A stretch of DNA of 39,872 nucleotides from an uncultured Duganella sp. (GCA_946482635.1 CAMLSG010000018.1:1-39872), one strand, 5' to 3'; positions 25,106 to 34,796 are shown, numbered from the stretch's first letter. Numbers and translations are program-made. Notes: generated by a model not told the origin, from the letters alone.

Positions 25106-25780
25106 ATGCGGGCATTCCTGCTGCTGTTGCTCATACTGTCGCCCATCTTTGCGCATGCCGGCAAGCCGGGTTGCCCGGCTGGGGATGGGGATGGGGAAGG
25201 CCTCTGGTCCCCGCAGTGTTTTACTGAGCAGGGCGGTGTGCGCCATCTCAAGCCACAATACTTGAGCAAGCTCGCCTTCAAAAAGACCGGCAAGGCGGTG
25301 ATCGTGATTGCAGGTGATCCGATGCCTGACGAAGTAGTGGCACTCGACCGGCGTGGACGTGTCGTCGTGCCGGGCATCTACCACACCCAGGATTTCGATT
25401 ATCCTTATGCCCCGCTCGGGGTTGGGCGCTTCGGCGCCAACGGCAAATGCGGCTACTTCCAGTCAAGGACATTCACGATCATCGTGCCCGCGCAGTATGA
25501 CAACTGCCATCCTTTCCACGATGACGGCCTGGGTCGGGCATGCAAAAACTGTCAACATTATTGTACGCATCCTGACTGCTACGATTCGAGCCTGGTGGGC
25601 GGCACAGGATTCGAATTCGACGCAAAAGGCAGGCTGTTGCGTACTTTCCCCCAGCCGGAGCTCGACGCGGTCTGTACCCATGGCATTGAAAAGCTGGACA
25701 AGCAATCGCGATACCTGGAGTGCAAACCTGATCCAAATCCGCCATTCGAGCTCCCTCGAAAACGAGGTACCGGACAGTGA
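25106..25780 (+). CDS. Exported Cys-rich WG-repeat-like protein
   Basis: The 224-residue protein has a signal peptide (about 1-19, ending AHAG). The middle contains degenerate WG-type repeat units (DRRGRVVVPGIY, GVGRFGANGKCGYF, TFTIIVPAQYDNCHPFHDDGLGRA, FDAKGRLLRTFP). It has about eleven cysteines in the mature part, many in the segment KNCQHYCTHPDC, consistent with disulfides in the periplasm. It begins 2 bases after the LysR stop with GGGGAA as ribosome site, so it is probably co-transcribed. Function unknown. Confidence 0.7.
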   Translation: MRAFLLLLLILSPIFAHAGKPGCPAGDGDGEGLWSPQCFTEQGGVRHLKPQYLSKLAFKKTGKAVIVIAGDPMPDEVVALDRRGRVVVPGIYHTQDFDYPYAPLGVGRFGANGKCGYFQSRTFTIIVPAQYDNCHPFHDDGLGRACKNCQHYCTHPDCYDSSLVGGTGFEFDAKGRLLRTFPQPELDAVCTHGIEKLDKQSRYLECKPDPNPPFELPRKRGTGQ

Positions 25781-25864
25781 GCGCCCAAGTGGCGGGCTAA
25801 CCTTATTGCCAGCGCTTCGTCCGGTGCGCTGCCATGGACGAGAAAGGCTTGCTATGATGGGGGT

Positions 25865-26158
25865 ATGGACAACGACTTCTGCCTCGTTCGCCGCTGCCTT
25901 ATTCCGGCGGATGCCTTCATCCTGTGCGGCTGCCTGCGCGCAGCGGGACTGAACGCCACGGTGATGGATGACCAGCATGTGCAGGCGGCTTTCCTGCTGG
26001 CCCCGGCCATCGGCGGGGCGCGCGTAATGGTGCCGCATGACGAACTGGCGCAGGCGCTGGAAATCCTTGATGCTTTCGAGCGCGGCGAATTGGCGCTGGG
26101 CGATGATGAAGATGTCGGGCAGGGCGCCCGCGTCTACGAGTTCACGCCTCGCAAGTAA
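25865..26158 (+). CDS. DUF2007-like putative signal-transducing protein
   Basis: The 97-residue cytosolic protein fits the small ferredoxin-like-fold family DUF2007. A first strand-helix unit (RRCLIPADAFILCGCLRAAGLNATVMDDQ) is followed by a conserved AIGGARVMVPHDELAQALEIL segment (residues 49-69). Its role is unknown. The gene converges on and overlaps the methyltransferase gene by 17 bases at 26142-26158. A GGGGG run just before the ATG is a plausible though close ribosome site. Confidence 0.72.
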   Translation: MDNDFCLVRRCLIPADAFILCGCLRAAGLNATVMDDQHVQAAFLLAPAIGGARVMVPHDELAQALEILDAFERGELALGDDEDVGQGARVYEFTPRK

Positions 26159-26948
26159 ATACAATCGCCTGCATCTTGCCTTCGATGGCGCCGCTGCCGA
26201 ACTTCTCGGTCAATGCGGCGATCACCACATCGGTCGCTTCCTGAAGGCGCGCCGGATCGCGGGCTTCTATATCCGCCCTGAGCGGGGAGCCCTGGCACAA
26301 GGCGGTCGCGGTGGATGCTGCGGATTCGGCGCGGCTGGTCGCGGTGACCACTTCATGCGTAATGCCTTTGCTCCAGCCGCCACGCTTGAGCTCTTCCAGG
26401 ATCACATCGATGTCATGCCAGCCATAAGGCACGCGCGCCAGGAAGCGCGGCGGGTCTTCAGGAAACACCTTGGCCAGCGCATGGTTGATGGTGGCGGAAA
26501 AATCATTGTGGGCGATGCCATCCCACACGTTAAAGCAATACAGGCCGCCAGGCTTGAGCACCCGGCGCGCTTCGCTGAAACCGCGCGCCTTGTCGGGGAA
26601 GAACATCACGCCGAACTGGCAAGCCACCACGTCGAAGCTGGCATCGGGGAAGGGCAGCGCCTGGCCGTCGGCCTCCTGCCATTCGACGCGCGGTGAAACG
26701 ACGGCCTTGCGCGCCTGTTCAAGCATGGCGGGGTTGAGGTCGCTGGCGACGATGTGGGCGGACGGGATTTCCTGCAGCAGGTGCCGGGTAACGGCTCCCG
26801 TGCCGGCGGCCACTTCGAGGATGCGCGCTGGGCGCCGCTGCGCAATGCGGCGCGCCATGTCGACTGCATAGGGGGTAAAGAGGAGCGGCACCATGGCGCG
26901 CTCGTAGGTTTCCGGAATTGAGCCAGTGAAGCTGCTGTCCTTGTCCAT
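26142..26948 (-). CDS. Class I SAM-dependent methyltransferase (UbiE-like)
   Basis: The 268-residue enzyme has motif I ILEVAAGTGAVTRHL (43-57), motif II near ASDLNPAMLEQA, and a PFPDASFDVVACQFGVMFFPD segment typical of the UbiE/Coq5 group of methyltransferases. The substrate is unknown. ATG 26948 has a good GGGAGG ribosome site; the longer frame adds a basic non-conserved leader. It lies 37 bases after the RDD gene on the same strand and may be the last gene of the sigma-factor operon. Confidence 0.88.
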   Translation of the reverse strand: MDKDSSFTGSIPETYERAMVPLLFTPYAVDMARRIAQRRPARILEVAAGTGAVTRHLLQEIPSAHIVASDLNPAMLEQARKAVVSPRVEWQEADGQALPFPDASFDVVACQFGVMFFPDKARGFSEARRVLKPGGLYCFNVWDGIAHNDFSATINHALAKVFPEDPPRFLARVPYGWHDIDVILEELKRGGWSKGITHEVVTATSRAESAASTATALCQGSPLRADIEARDPARLQEATDVVIAALTEKFGSGAIEGKMQAIVFTCEA

Positions 26949-26985
26949 GGTTGCCTCCCTTGTCCAAGTCCAGTATAGCGATTGC

Positions 26986-27501
26986 TTAGGCGGCTTTGGC
27001 GCCTTTTTTCTCCGGTTTCGGCAACTGCACCAGGCGGGTACCGGCAATGCGGTCGTGCAGGAACTGGCGGTCTTTGTCGAGGAAGGCGGTCAGCGACCAT
27101 AGCAGGACGCTGGCCAGCAGGGCGTACAGCTTGTGCTTATTGCTGAGATCACCCAGGTAGGCGACGACGATGCCGGGCAGGATCCACAGCCAGCACAGCA
27201 AATAACGCATGGCAGCGGTGCGGATCGGCAGGTGGTTTTGACCGGGTTGCACCAGTTTGATGCGCCAGGTCTGCATGGCCAGGGTCTGGCCCTTGCGCGT
27301 CCATTGGTGGATGAAATAGGCGCCCAGGATCAGGAAAGCCAGGAACTGGCGCATGTGCTCAACCAGGGGAGTGTGGCTGGCCTTGGTTGCGATTTCAAAT
27401 ACCAGGAAGGGCAGGAACAGCGCGGCGAGCGCCAGCAGGATCTCGTAGACCATCGCGATCAGGCGGCGCTTGATGGTCGGAACAGCGTTATTTGCTTGCA
27501 T
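26986..27501 (-). CDS. RDD-family membrane protein
   Basis: The 171-residue protein starts KRRLIAMVYE, near the Arg of the RDD signature in the first helix. It has about four transmembrane segments (17-37, 52-66, 99-117, 126-141) and ends with a charged tail (HDRIAGTRLVQLPKPEKKG). RDD proteins are thought to be small transporters or channel-like proteins; the substrate is unknown. The chosen ATG 27501 overlaps the DUF3106 gene by 14 bases, so translation is coupled. Confidence 0.88.
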   Translation of the reverse strand: MQANNAVPTIKRRLIAMVYEILLALAALFLPFLVFEIATKASHTPLVEHMRQFLAFLILGAYFIHQWTRKGQTLAMQTWRIKLVQPGQNHLPIRTAAMRYLLCWLWILPGIVVAYLGDLSNKHKLYALLASVLLWSLTAFLDKDRQFLHDRIAGTRLVQLPKPEKKGAKAA

Positions 27502-28354
27502 TCGGAACGGCTGGTGGGGCGCTCGGCGCGATAGGGGTAACGGAAGGCGGCGTCGTTGCATCCGCTGCCGGCGCAGGCGGGCTGGCAACCGGAGCCGCGG
27601 CCGGAGCGACGCCAGGCGCGGCTGTCGCACCCGCTGCCGCGGCCGCGGTTGCAGGAGCGATGTTGCCCGCGCCCAGCGAACTGCCCGGCGGCACAACGGC
27701 AGGAGAACCTTGCGGCAAGCCGATCGGCGCTGGCGGTACGGTGCCCGGCGGCACAGTGCCCGGCGCCGGCACCAGGCCATGACCTTGGGCCTTGACTGGG
27801 GCCGGGGTCTTCACGGTGGACTGCGCCAGGCTAGGCGTCTTGACCACCTGGTTGTTCTTGGCGGCGGCCGCTTCCGCCAGGGCCTTCTTGGCTTCTTCCG
27901 GCAATTGCTGGTACTGCTCCCACTCGGCTGCGCGCTGGCCCGGCGGCGTCGCTTTCTTCTGGGCGCGCGCGTAGTTTTCGCGCACCTGCTTGCGTTCCGC
28001 TGGCGACAAAGCGACCCATTCACGCATGCGTTCCTGCACGCGGGCCTTCTCAGCCGGCTTCATCTTGGCCAGGCTATTGGCGATGGAAATCCATTTTTGC
28101 TTGCGCACCGGACCCAGCTCTTCCCAGGTCGACTCGAGGGGCGCCAGGGCTTGCTGCTGGGCTGGCTTGAGATCCGACCAGTGCGGCTTTTCACCGACCG
28201 GCTTGGCAGGCGCTGCGGCGGTAGCGGCAGTCGAAGGCGCTGGTGCAGGCTGCGAAGCAGGGCGGCTCACCAGCCAGACGACGGCAGCGACCCCCACGCC
28301 TATCAGCGCGATTGCTCCAGCAACCCATTTTTTCCCGCCACTTACACGCGCCAT
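27488..28354 (-). CDS. DUF3106 protein, membrane-anchored and proline-rich
   Basis: The 288-residue protein has one N-terminal membrane segment (about 10-30, VAGAIALIGVGVAAVVWLV). A helical DUF3106 region follows (55-150) with repeated W-x2-L-xP-x-(Q/E) units (HWSDLKPAQQQALAPLESTWEELG, REWVALSPAERKQVRENY), reminiscent of CpxP/LTXXQ periplasmic stress sensors. A long Ala/Pro/Val low-complexity tail (160-288) ends the protein. It is probably periplasmic. It lies 3 bases after DUF3619 in an operon headed by a sigma factor. Function unknown. Confidence 0.82.
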   Translation of the reverse strand: MARVSGGKKWVAGAIALIGVGVAAVVWLVSRPASQPAPAPSTAATAAAPAKPVGEKPHWSDLKPAQQQALAPLESTWEELGPVRKQKWISIANSLAKMKPAEKARVQERMREWVALSPAERKQVRENYARAQKKATPPGQRAAEWEQYQQLPEEAKKALAEAAAAKNNQVVKTPSLAQSTVKTPAPVKAQGHGLVPAPGTVPPGTVPPAPIGLPQGSPAVVPPGSSLGAGNIAPATAAAAAGATAAPGVAPAAAPVASPPAPAADATTPPSVTPIAPSAPPAVPNASK

Positions 28355-28357
28355 ACT

Positions 28358-28768
28358 TTATTGCTCGCGGGTCTCGAGATAGGCGCCAAAGCCCTGGTCA
28401 AGGTAAGCAGACAGCGGCAGTTCGTCGGACAGCACAGCGGCGTCCATTTCTGCCAGTTCCACGATCGATTGCTGTTGTTCGTACTGGTACACGCCGACCA
28501 TGCCGCCCATCAGCAGCAGCAAGGGCAGGGCCACGCTGACGCGGTTGAACCAGGCAAACGGGTTGGCGAAGAAGCCGGTAGCGCCGCCAGCCACAGCTGG
28601 AGCGGTACGGGTCACGCGCACGCGGGCCGGCGCATCGGCCTTCTTGCGCTTCATTGCAGCCATACGGGCTGCGGCCAGGCGATCCGTGGTCGAGGCTGGG
28701 AGATCGTCTAGCTTTTCATTGAGCGCGCGCCGCACGCCGTATGCAAAGTTGGTGTCTTCGGTGTTCAT
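28358..28768 (-). CDS. DUF3619 membrane protein, possible anti-sigma factor
   Basis: The 136-residue protein has a cytosolic N-terminal half (residues 1-75, with a helical FAYGVRRALNEKLDDLP segment), one transmembrane helix (77-96, SVALPLLLLMGGMVGVYQY) and a short periplasmic tail. Size, topology and place directly after an ECF sigma gene (shared ATGA overlap) are those of an anti-sigma factor. I did not see a ZAS zinc motif. The assignment as anti-sigma is inference; the family name DUF3619 is recognised. Confidence 0.78.
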   Translation of the reverse strand: MNTEDTNFAYGVRRALNEKLDDLPASTTDRLAAARMAAMKRKKADAPARVRVTRTAPAVAGGATGFFANPFAWFNRVSVALPLLLLMGGMVGVYQYEQQQSIVELAEMDAAVLSDELPLSAYLDQGFGAYLETREQ

Positions 28769-29334
28769 AACTTAATTCCCTTGGCTTTGAGCGATTCAGC
28801 GAGAGTGTGTGTTGCTCGTGAGCAATGCGTCTTTACGCTCCCTTCGGAACATCCCATCGCTTCGGCAGTTTCTGCTACGTCCATGTCCTGCCAGTAACGC
28901 ATGAGGAACGCTTCTCGTTGACGCGCAGGCAGTTTTTGCACTTCTTCTTCAATAATCTGCAAGATCTGTGCCCGTTCTACCTGGTCTGCACTCGACTCGG
29001 CCGCCTGGGAACCCTCTTCAGCCTCGTAGGATTCCAGTATATCAAAGTCCTCATGCTCTTCCTGGCCAGGGCCAAGGCCCGAGAAAAGACTTACCCAGGT
29101 ATTACGGACTTTTTCGCGGCGGAAATAATCAAGTATAGTCGTTTGCAAGATGCGCTGGAACAATGCCGGCAGTTCGGCCGCCGGCTTGTCGCCGTACTTT
29201 TCTGCCAATTTAATCATTGCATCTTGAACAATGTCCAGTGCGGATTCGTCCTTTCGGACGGCATAGACCGCTTGTTTGAAGGCGCGGCGCTCGACACTTT
29301 CGAGGAAATCCGATAATTCTTTGTCTGTGGCCAT
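28765..29334 (-). CDS. ECF-type RNA polymerase sigma factor
   Basis: This 189-residue sigma factor has region 2 at about 8-78 (RRAFKQAVYAVRKDESALDIVQDAMIKLAEKY, then TTILDYFRREK). An acidic linker (88-120) is followed by region 4 at about 125-180 (LPARQREAFLMRYWQDMDVAETAEAMGCSEGSVKTHCSRA). I chose ATG 29334; a longer frame runs 52 residues upstream into non-conserved sequence. It heads a tight operon with DUF3619, DUF3106 and RDD genes. Its target promoters are unknown; autoregulation is plausible. Confidence 0.9.
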   Translation of the reverse strand: MATDKELSDFLESVERRAFKQAVYAVRKDESALDIVQDAMIKLAEKYGDKPAAELPALFQRILQTTILDYFRREKVRNTWVSLFSGLGPGQEEHEDFDILESYEAEEGSQAAESSADQVERAQILQIIEEEVQKLPARQREAFLMRYWQDMDVAETAEAMGCSEGSVKTHCSRATHTLAESLKAKGIKL

Positions 29335-29378
29335 GCGTCGGGAAGAGGGCTGCGCTATATCGCTAGTCTGAACAATCC

Positions 29379-29397
29379 GGCATTTTAACAAAAAATG
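29379..29397. repeat. AT-rich inverted repeat upstream of the sigma factor gene
   Basis: GCATTTT (29379-29385) and AAAATGC (29391-29397) are separated by five bases. It sits 45 bases upstream of the sigma factor start and could be an operator or part of its promoter, or a hairpin on the ilv side. Confidence 0.35.
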
Positions 29398-29407
29398 CAG
29401 AATATGC

Positions 29408-29436
29408 TTGACCAATATGGTGCAGCGCGGTAACGT
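29408..29436 (+). promoter_or_regulatory. Possible promoter of ilvIHC
   Basis: TTGACC (29408-29413), a 17-base spacer and TAACGT (29431-29436) form a plausible sigma70 pair. The -35 is good and the -10 weak. No better pair was found between the sigma gene and ilvI. Confidence 0.35.
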
Positions 29437-29750
29437 TAAGGACGCTTTGCACACCACAAAGCTCCCCGGTTCTTCGGGACAGGCACACAAAGCCGTTCTG
29501 AAAAGCCAGCTTTCTATTGTCAGCAGTTTGCTCTAACCCGTGCCACAAGCGCGAGAGGTAGGCCAGAAACCGCTGCAAAACTCCGGCCAAACGAGTTGCG
29601 TTTAGCACCGGCTTGTACTCCAGCTACGCATGGGGGAAGGGTCAGTGTGACCGCAGAAAGAAGGGAAGCTGAGAGTCGTGCACGGTGTCGCCCACTTCGC
29701 TAGGCAAGAGCATCCGATCAATCTCCTATGGACCTTGAAAGGAATGTTTC

Positions 29751-31472
29751 ATGAATACCGAAGCTCCCATCACGGGCGCCGAAATCGTTGTCCGCTGCCT
29801 CGCTGAGGAAGGCGTAGAACACGTTTTCGGATATCCCGGCGGCGCCGTCCTCTATATCTACGACGCCATCTTCAAGCAGGACAAATTCCAGCACATCCTC
29901 GTTCGCCATGAGCAGGCCGCTATCCATGCCGCCGATGCGTATTCGCGCAGCTCGAACAAAGTGGGCGTGGCGCTGGTCACTTCCGGACCTGGCGTCACCA
30001 ATGCGGTGACCGGCCTGTCCACCGCATACATGGATTCCGTTCCGATGGTGGTGATTTCCGGCCAGGTGCCGAGCCACGCCATTGGCCAGGACGCGTTCCA
30101 GGAATGCGACACCGTCGGCATTACCCGCCCGGTGGTCAAGCACAACTTCCTGGTCAAGGACGTGAAAGACCTGGCGGAGACCATCAAGAAAGCCTTCTAT
30201 ATCGCCAAGACCGGCCGTCCAGGCCCGGTGCTGGTCGATATTCCAAAAGACATTTCGATGCACAAGCACGTGTACTCGTATCCGAAGGATATCGAGATGC
30301 GTTCCTACCGCCCGGTCGACAAAGGCCACGCCGGCCAGATCCGCAAGGCGCTGCAGCTGCTGCTGTCGGCCGAGCGTCCAATGATCTACACCGGCGGCGG
30401 CGTGATCCTGGCGCATGCGTCGAATGAGCTGAACAAACTGGTCGACAAGCTGGGCTTCCCGGTCACCAACACCCTGATGGGCCTGGGCGGCTCGCGCGCT
30501 TCCGATCCATGCTTCGTCGGCATGCCCGGCATGCACGGCACCTACGAAGCCAACCTCGCGATGCAGAATTGCGACGTGCTGATCGCGATCGGCGCCCGCT
30601 TCGACGACCGCGTGATCGGCAATCCCAAGCACTTCAGCCAGAACCCGCGCAAGATCATCCACATCGACATCGACCCATCGTCGATCTCGAAGCGCGTGAA
30701 AGTGGACATTCCTATCGTCGGCAACGTGAAGGACGTGCTGGTCGAACTGCTGTCGCAGCTGGACGCGACCGAGCAGCGCCCGAACGCCGCCGCGCTGAAA
30801 GACTGGTGGAAGCAGATCGAAGAATGGCGCGGCCGCAAGTGCCTGGCGTACGCCACTTCCGACCTGGTGATCAAGCCGCAGCAAGTGGTCGAGTCGCTGT
30901 TCGACGTGACCAAGGGCGACGCCTTCATCACCTCCGACGTCGGCCAGCACCAGATGTGGGCTGCGCAGTACTACAGGTTCGACAAGCCGCGCCGCTGGAT
31001 CAATTCCGGCGGCCTGGGCACCATGGGCGTCGGCCTGCCGTACGCCATGGGCGTGCAGATGGCCAATCCCGATGCGACCGTCGCCTGCATCACCGGCGAA
31101 GGCTCGATCCAGATGAACATCCAGGAACTGGCGACCTGCAAACAGTACCGCCTGACGCCTAAGATCATCCTGTTGAACAACCGCTTCCTGGGCATGGTTC
31201 GCCAGTGGCAGCAAATCGACTACGGTTCGCGCTATTCCGAGTCCTATATGGATTCGCTGCCGGACTTCGAAAAGCTGGCCGAGGCTTATGGCCACGTCGG
31301 CATGCGCATCGAAAAACCGGGCGACGTCGAAGGCGCGCTGAAAGAAGCGTTTGGCATGAAAGACCGCCTGGTCTTCATGAACTTCATTACCGACCAGAGT
31401 GAAAACGTGTGGCCGATGGTGAAAGCCGGCAAAGGCCTCTCCGAAATGCTGCTTGGCTCGGAGGACCTGTAA
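29751..31472 (+). CDS. ilvI: Acetolactate synthase, large (catalytic) subunit
   Basis: The 573-residue ThDP enzyme condenses pyruvate with pyruvate or 2-ketobutyrate, the first common step of valine, leucine and isoleucine synthesis. The catalytic Glu is E54 (RHEQAAIHAADAY). The FGYPGGAVL start, the FAD/linker middle domain and the ThDP-Mg motif (G449-E-G-S452, then QMNIQELATCKQ) are intact. The usual GDG is GEG, a substitution I recall as common in Betaproteobacteria. The ribosome site AAGGA lies eight bases upstream. ilvH follows after 2 bases. Confidence 0.95.
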   Translation: MNTEAPITGAEIVVRCLAEEGVEHVFGYPGGAVLYIYDAIFKQDKFQHILVRHEQAAIHAADAYSRSSNKVGVALVTSGPGVTNAVTGLSTAYMDSVPMVVISGQVPSHAIGQDAFQECDTVGITRPVVKHNFLVKDVKDLAETIKKAFYIAKTGRPGPVLVDIPKDISMHKHVYSYPKDIEMRSYRPVDKGHAGQIRKALQLLLSAERPMIYTGGGVILAHASNELNKLVDKLGFPVTNTLMGLGGSRASDPCFVGMPGMHGTYEANLAMQNCDVLIAIGARFDDRVIGNPKHFSQNPRKIIHIDIDPSSISKRVKVDIPIVGNVKDVLVELLSQLDATEQRPNAAALKDWWKQIEEWRGRKCLAYATSDLVIKPQQVVESLFDVTKGDAFITSDVGQHQMWAAQYYRFDKPRRWINSGGLGTMGVGLPYAMGVQMANPDATVACITGEGSIQMNIQELATCKQYRLTPKIILLNNRFLGMVRQWQQIDYGSRYSESYMDSLPDFEKLAEAYGHVGMRIEKPGDVEGALKEAFGMKDRLVFMNFITDQSENVWPMVKAGKGLSEMLLGSEDL

Positions 31473-31474
31473 TC

Positions 31475-33018
<1,544 letters not shown>

Positions 33019-33039
33019 TTGTCCCTAGAAGCAAACTTC

Positions 33040-33065
33040 AACGGCCCCTCGGGGCCGTTTTTTTT
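33040..33065 (+). terminator. Rho-independent terminator of ilvIHC
   Basis: AACGGCCCC pairs with GGGGCCGTT around a 2-base centre, effectively a stem of 8 or 9 G-C-rich pairs. It is followed by an eight-T run (33058-33065). It lies 21 bases after the ilvC stop. Confidence 0.9.
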
Positions 33066-33087
33066 GAGTGCCAAAACCGGTAAACCT

Positions 33088-33112
33088 GTGTCAGACCCGA
33101 AGGGTCTGACAC
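33088..33112. repeat. GTCAGAC-core palindrome A
   Basis: GTGTCAGACCC and GGGTCTGACAC flank a 3-base loop (GAA). The GTCAGAC core is shared with the palindrome at 23842 and with palindrome B. Confidence 0.75.
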
Positions 33113-33134
33113 TGAGATGCACTGCGCCGCAGTC

Positions 33135-33161
33135 GGTGTCTGACCCTGCGGGTCAGACACC
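33135..33161. repeat. GTCAGAC-core palindrome B
   Basis: GGTGTCTGACCC and GGGTCAGACACC flank a 3-base loop (TGC). It differs from palindrome A mainly by the central A/T of the GTGTC-W-GACCC arm. Confidence 0.75.
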
Positions 33162-33173
33162 GGGTTGCCGGTT

Positions 33174-34796
33174 TTACTTCAGCGCTTCGGTGAGGACACG
33201 ACCTTCCGCGCCGGCTGGTGGGCGCACGTTCAGCAGGTAGGCGAGGGTGGGCGCGATGTCGACCACTTCGGCATACTGCCCGTAATGGCCTGGTTTCACC
33301 CATGGCTTGCCCATCACGATCAGCGGAACGTTGGTGTCATACGCATACGGCGCGCCGTGGGTGGTGCCTTTGCCGCCGCCGAAGCCGAAGATCCAGTGCG
33401 GCTTCAGTACCACCATCAGGTCGCCGGAAATCTGGCGGTTCCAGGCGCGGCGCATCAGCGTGGCAATGCGTGTACCGCCCACAGCGCCACTTTCCATCTG
33501 CGTGCGGGTGAATACATCGGCCACTCCGGTTTGGGACAGGACGAAGCGCGCCGCAGCGTTCTCGACGTCTTCGCGTTTCAAGCCTTTGGCTTCGATCTGC
33601 GCGTAGTCAAGGTGCAGGTTCGGGATCGAGTACGCCATCAGGCCCTTGTTCAAGCCGAACCTGGACGACAAATGGGCATTCAGGTCTTCCACCAGCTTCT
33701 TGCCGTCGATGCGGTTGATGCCGGCTTTCTGCACTTCGTTCGCAAATTCAGGCGTGTTCGGGAAACCGTGGTCGGCGGTCAGCACCACCAGCACGTTGTC
33801 CATGCCGATGCGCTTGTCGATGTACGAGAAGAAGTTGGACAGCATGCGGTCCAGGCGCAGCAAGTGGTCGTGCGAGAACTTGCTCTCTGGGCCGAATTCG
33901 TGGTTCGCCAGGTCATGCGCGGAGAAGCTGACGCCCAGCAGGTCCGGCACGCCGGCTGGATTTTTGCCCAGGTTTTCGCCTTCGATCGCTGCCTGAGCAA
34001 ATTCCACCGTCAGTTCGTCCAGGAATGGCGATGCCTTCAGGCGCTTGTAATACGCCGCATCGGTCAGTCCGGATTCACTGGAAAGCTGCAGGTTTGGCGC
34101 ATCGCCAAAATCTCCCGCATATGCCGAATCGGCCAGCAGCGGCTTCCACTTCACGCCGTAGTAGCGCTCCTGCGGCTTGCCTGCCTGGTACTTCTGCACC
34201 CACTGCGGATGCTCTTTCATATAGAAGGTGGAGGAGGCGAAGTTGCCGCTTTCTTCCATGTACATATAGGCCGTGCCGGTCTTGCCGCCCAGGAGGATCG
34301 CGCCGCGGTCCTTGCCGGACACAGTGATCACTTTCGACTGCTGGCCGCTTGCATAGCGTAGCTGGTCGCCCAGGGTGTCGACGCGCAGGTTGGTCGGGGC
34401 GGTCCCGTCATGCGGATCGGTCTTCTCGTTGCCGATGTATTTGTAGTTGGTGTCTTCGGTGCAGTACATGCTGCCGCCGTTGGCCGGATTCACCCAGTTA
34501 TTGCCGATGATGCCGTGCTGGTACGGATAGGCGCCGCTCAAGATGGCCGCATGGCCAACCGCGGTCACGGTGATGCCGTGCGCCTGGTGCGCATTGCTGA
34601 ACCATGCGCCTTGCTCGAGCAGGCGGCGGAAACCGCCCTGGCCGAACTGGTGGGCGTAGCGCGTGACCTGTTCCTGCGGCAGGCCGTCGACGGCCATCAC
34701 GAGGACGAGTTTGGGTTGTGCTGGCTGTTTGGCCGGCGCCGCATGGGCGCCGAAACTGGCCGCCAGGGCCAGGGCGGGAATCAGGTGCTTTGCCAT
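33174..34796 (-). CDS. PafA-like periplasmic alkaline phosphatase
   Basis: The 540-residue protein has a signal peptide (about 1-20, AHAAP). In the alkaline-phosphatase superfamily fold I see the first metal Asp in MAVDGLPQEQ, the nucleophile Thr (T78) in TVTAVGHA, and HGIIGNNW. I also see K162 and R164 in SGKDRGA, then SAHDLANHEFGP, TADHGFPNT and GTTHGAPYAYD metal sites. The K-D-R pair matches the PafA type of Thr-nucleophile monoesterases, by recall. ATG 34796 removes a non-signal leader. Substrates are probably phosphomonoesters; phosphate control cannot be seen. Confidence 0.88.
   Translation of the reverse strand: MAKHLIPALALAASFGAHAAPAKQPAQPKLVLVMAVDGLPQEQVTRYAHQFGQGGFRRLLEQGAWFSNAHQAHGITVTAVGHAAILSGAYPYQHGIIGNNWVNPANGGSMYCTEDTNYKYIGNEKTDPHDGTAPTNLRVDTLGDQLRYASGQQSKVITVSGKDRGAILLGGKTGTAYMYMEESGNFASSTFYMKEHPQWVQKYQAGKPQERYYGVKWKPLLADSAYAGDFGDAPNLQLSSESGLTDAAYYKRLKASPFLDELTVEFAQAAIEGENLGKNPAGVPDLLGVSFSAHDLANHEFGPESKFSHDHLLRLDRMLSNFFSYIDKRIGMDNVLVVLTADHGFPNTPEFANEVQKAGINRIDGKKLVEDLNAHLSSRFGLNKGLMAYSIPNLHLDYAQIEAKGLKREDVENAAARFVLSQTGVADVFTRTQMESGAVGGTRIATLMRRAWNRQISGDLMVVLKPHWIFGFGGGKGTTHGAPYAYDTNVPLIVMGKPWVKPGHYGQYAEVVDIAPTLAYLLNVRPPAGAEGRVLTEALK

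Larger units (their letters stand above)
29335..29750. other. Gene-free 416-base region between the sigma factor and ilvI
   Basis: No protein-like frame appears in either strand. It holds a 19-base hairpin sequence (29379-29397, GCATTTT/AAAATGC), a possible promoter at 29408-29436, and small inverted repeats at 29502-29513 (AAAGC/GCTTT) and 29640-29652 (GGTCA/TGACC). If transcription of ilvI begins near 29443, the leader would be about 300 bases. I found no Leu/Ile/Val-rich leader peptide. Confidence 0.5.
33073..33175. repeat. Compound palindromic element with outer inverted repeats
   Basis: The near-identical outer arms AAAACCGGTAAACC (33073-33086) and GGTTGCCGGTTTT (33163-33175, inverted, one-base indel) enclose three hairpins: 33088-33112, ACTGCG/CGCAGT at 33121-33133, and 33135-33161. 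The right arm touches the alkaline phosphatase stop codon. The layout resembles paired REP (BIME-like) units. Confidence 0.65.

Noticed and set aside
29729..29754. Eight-codon mini-frame overlapping the ilvI start as a leader peptide
   Set aside because: It has no ribosome site and no enrichment in Leu, Ile or Val codons; it merely contains the ilvI ribosome site.
29718..31295. 525-codon open frame antisense to ilvI
   Set aside because: Opposite a complete acetolactate synthase gene; no recognisable motif and no ribosome site.
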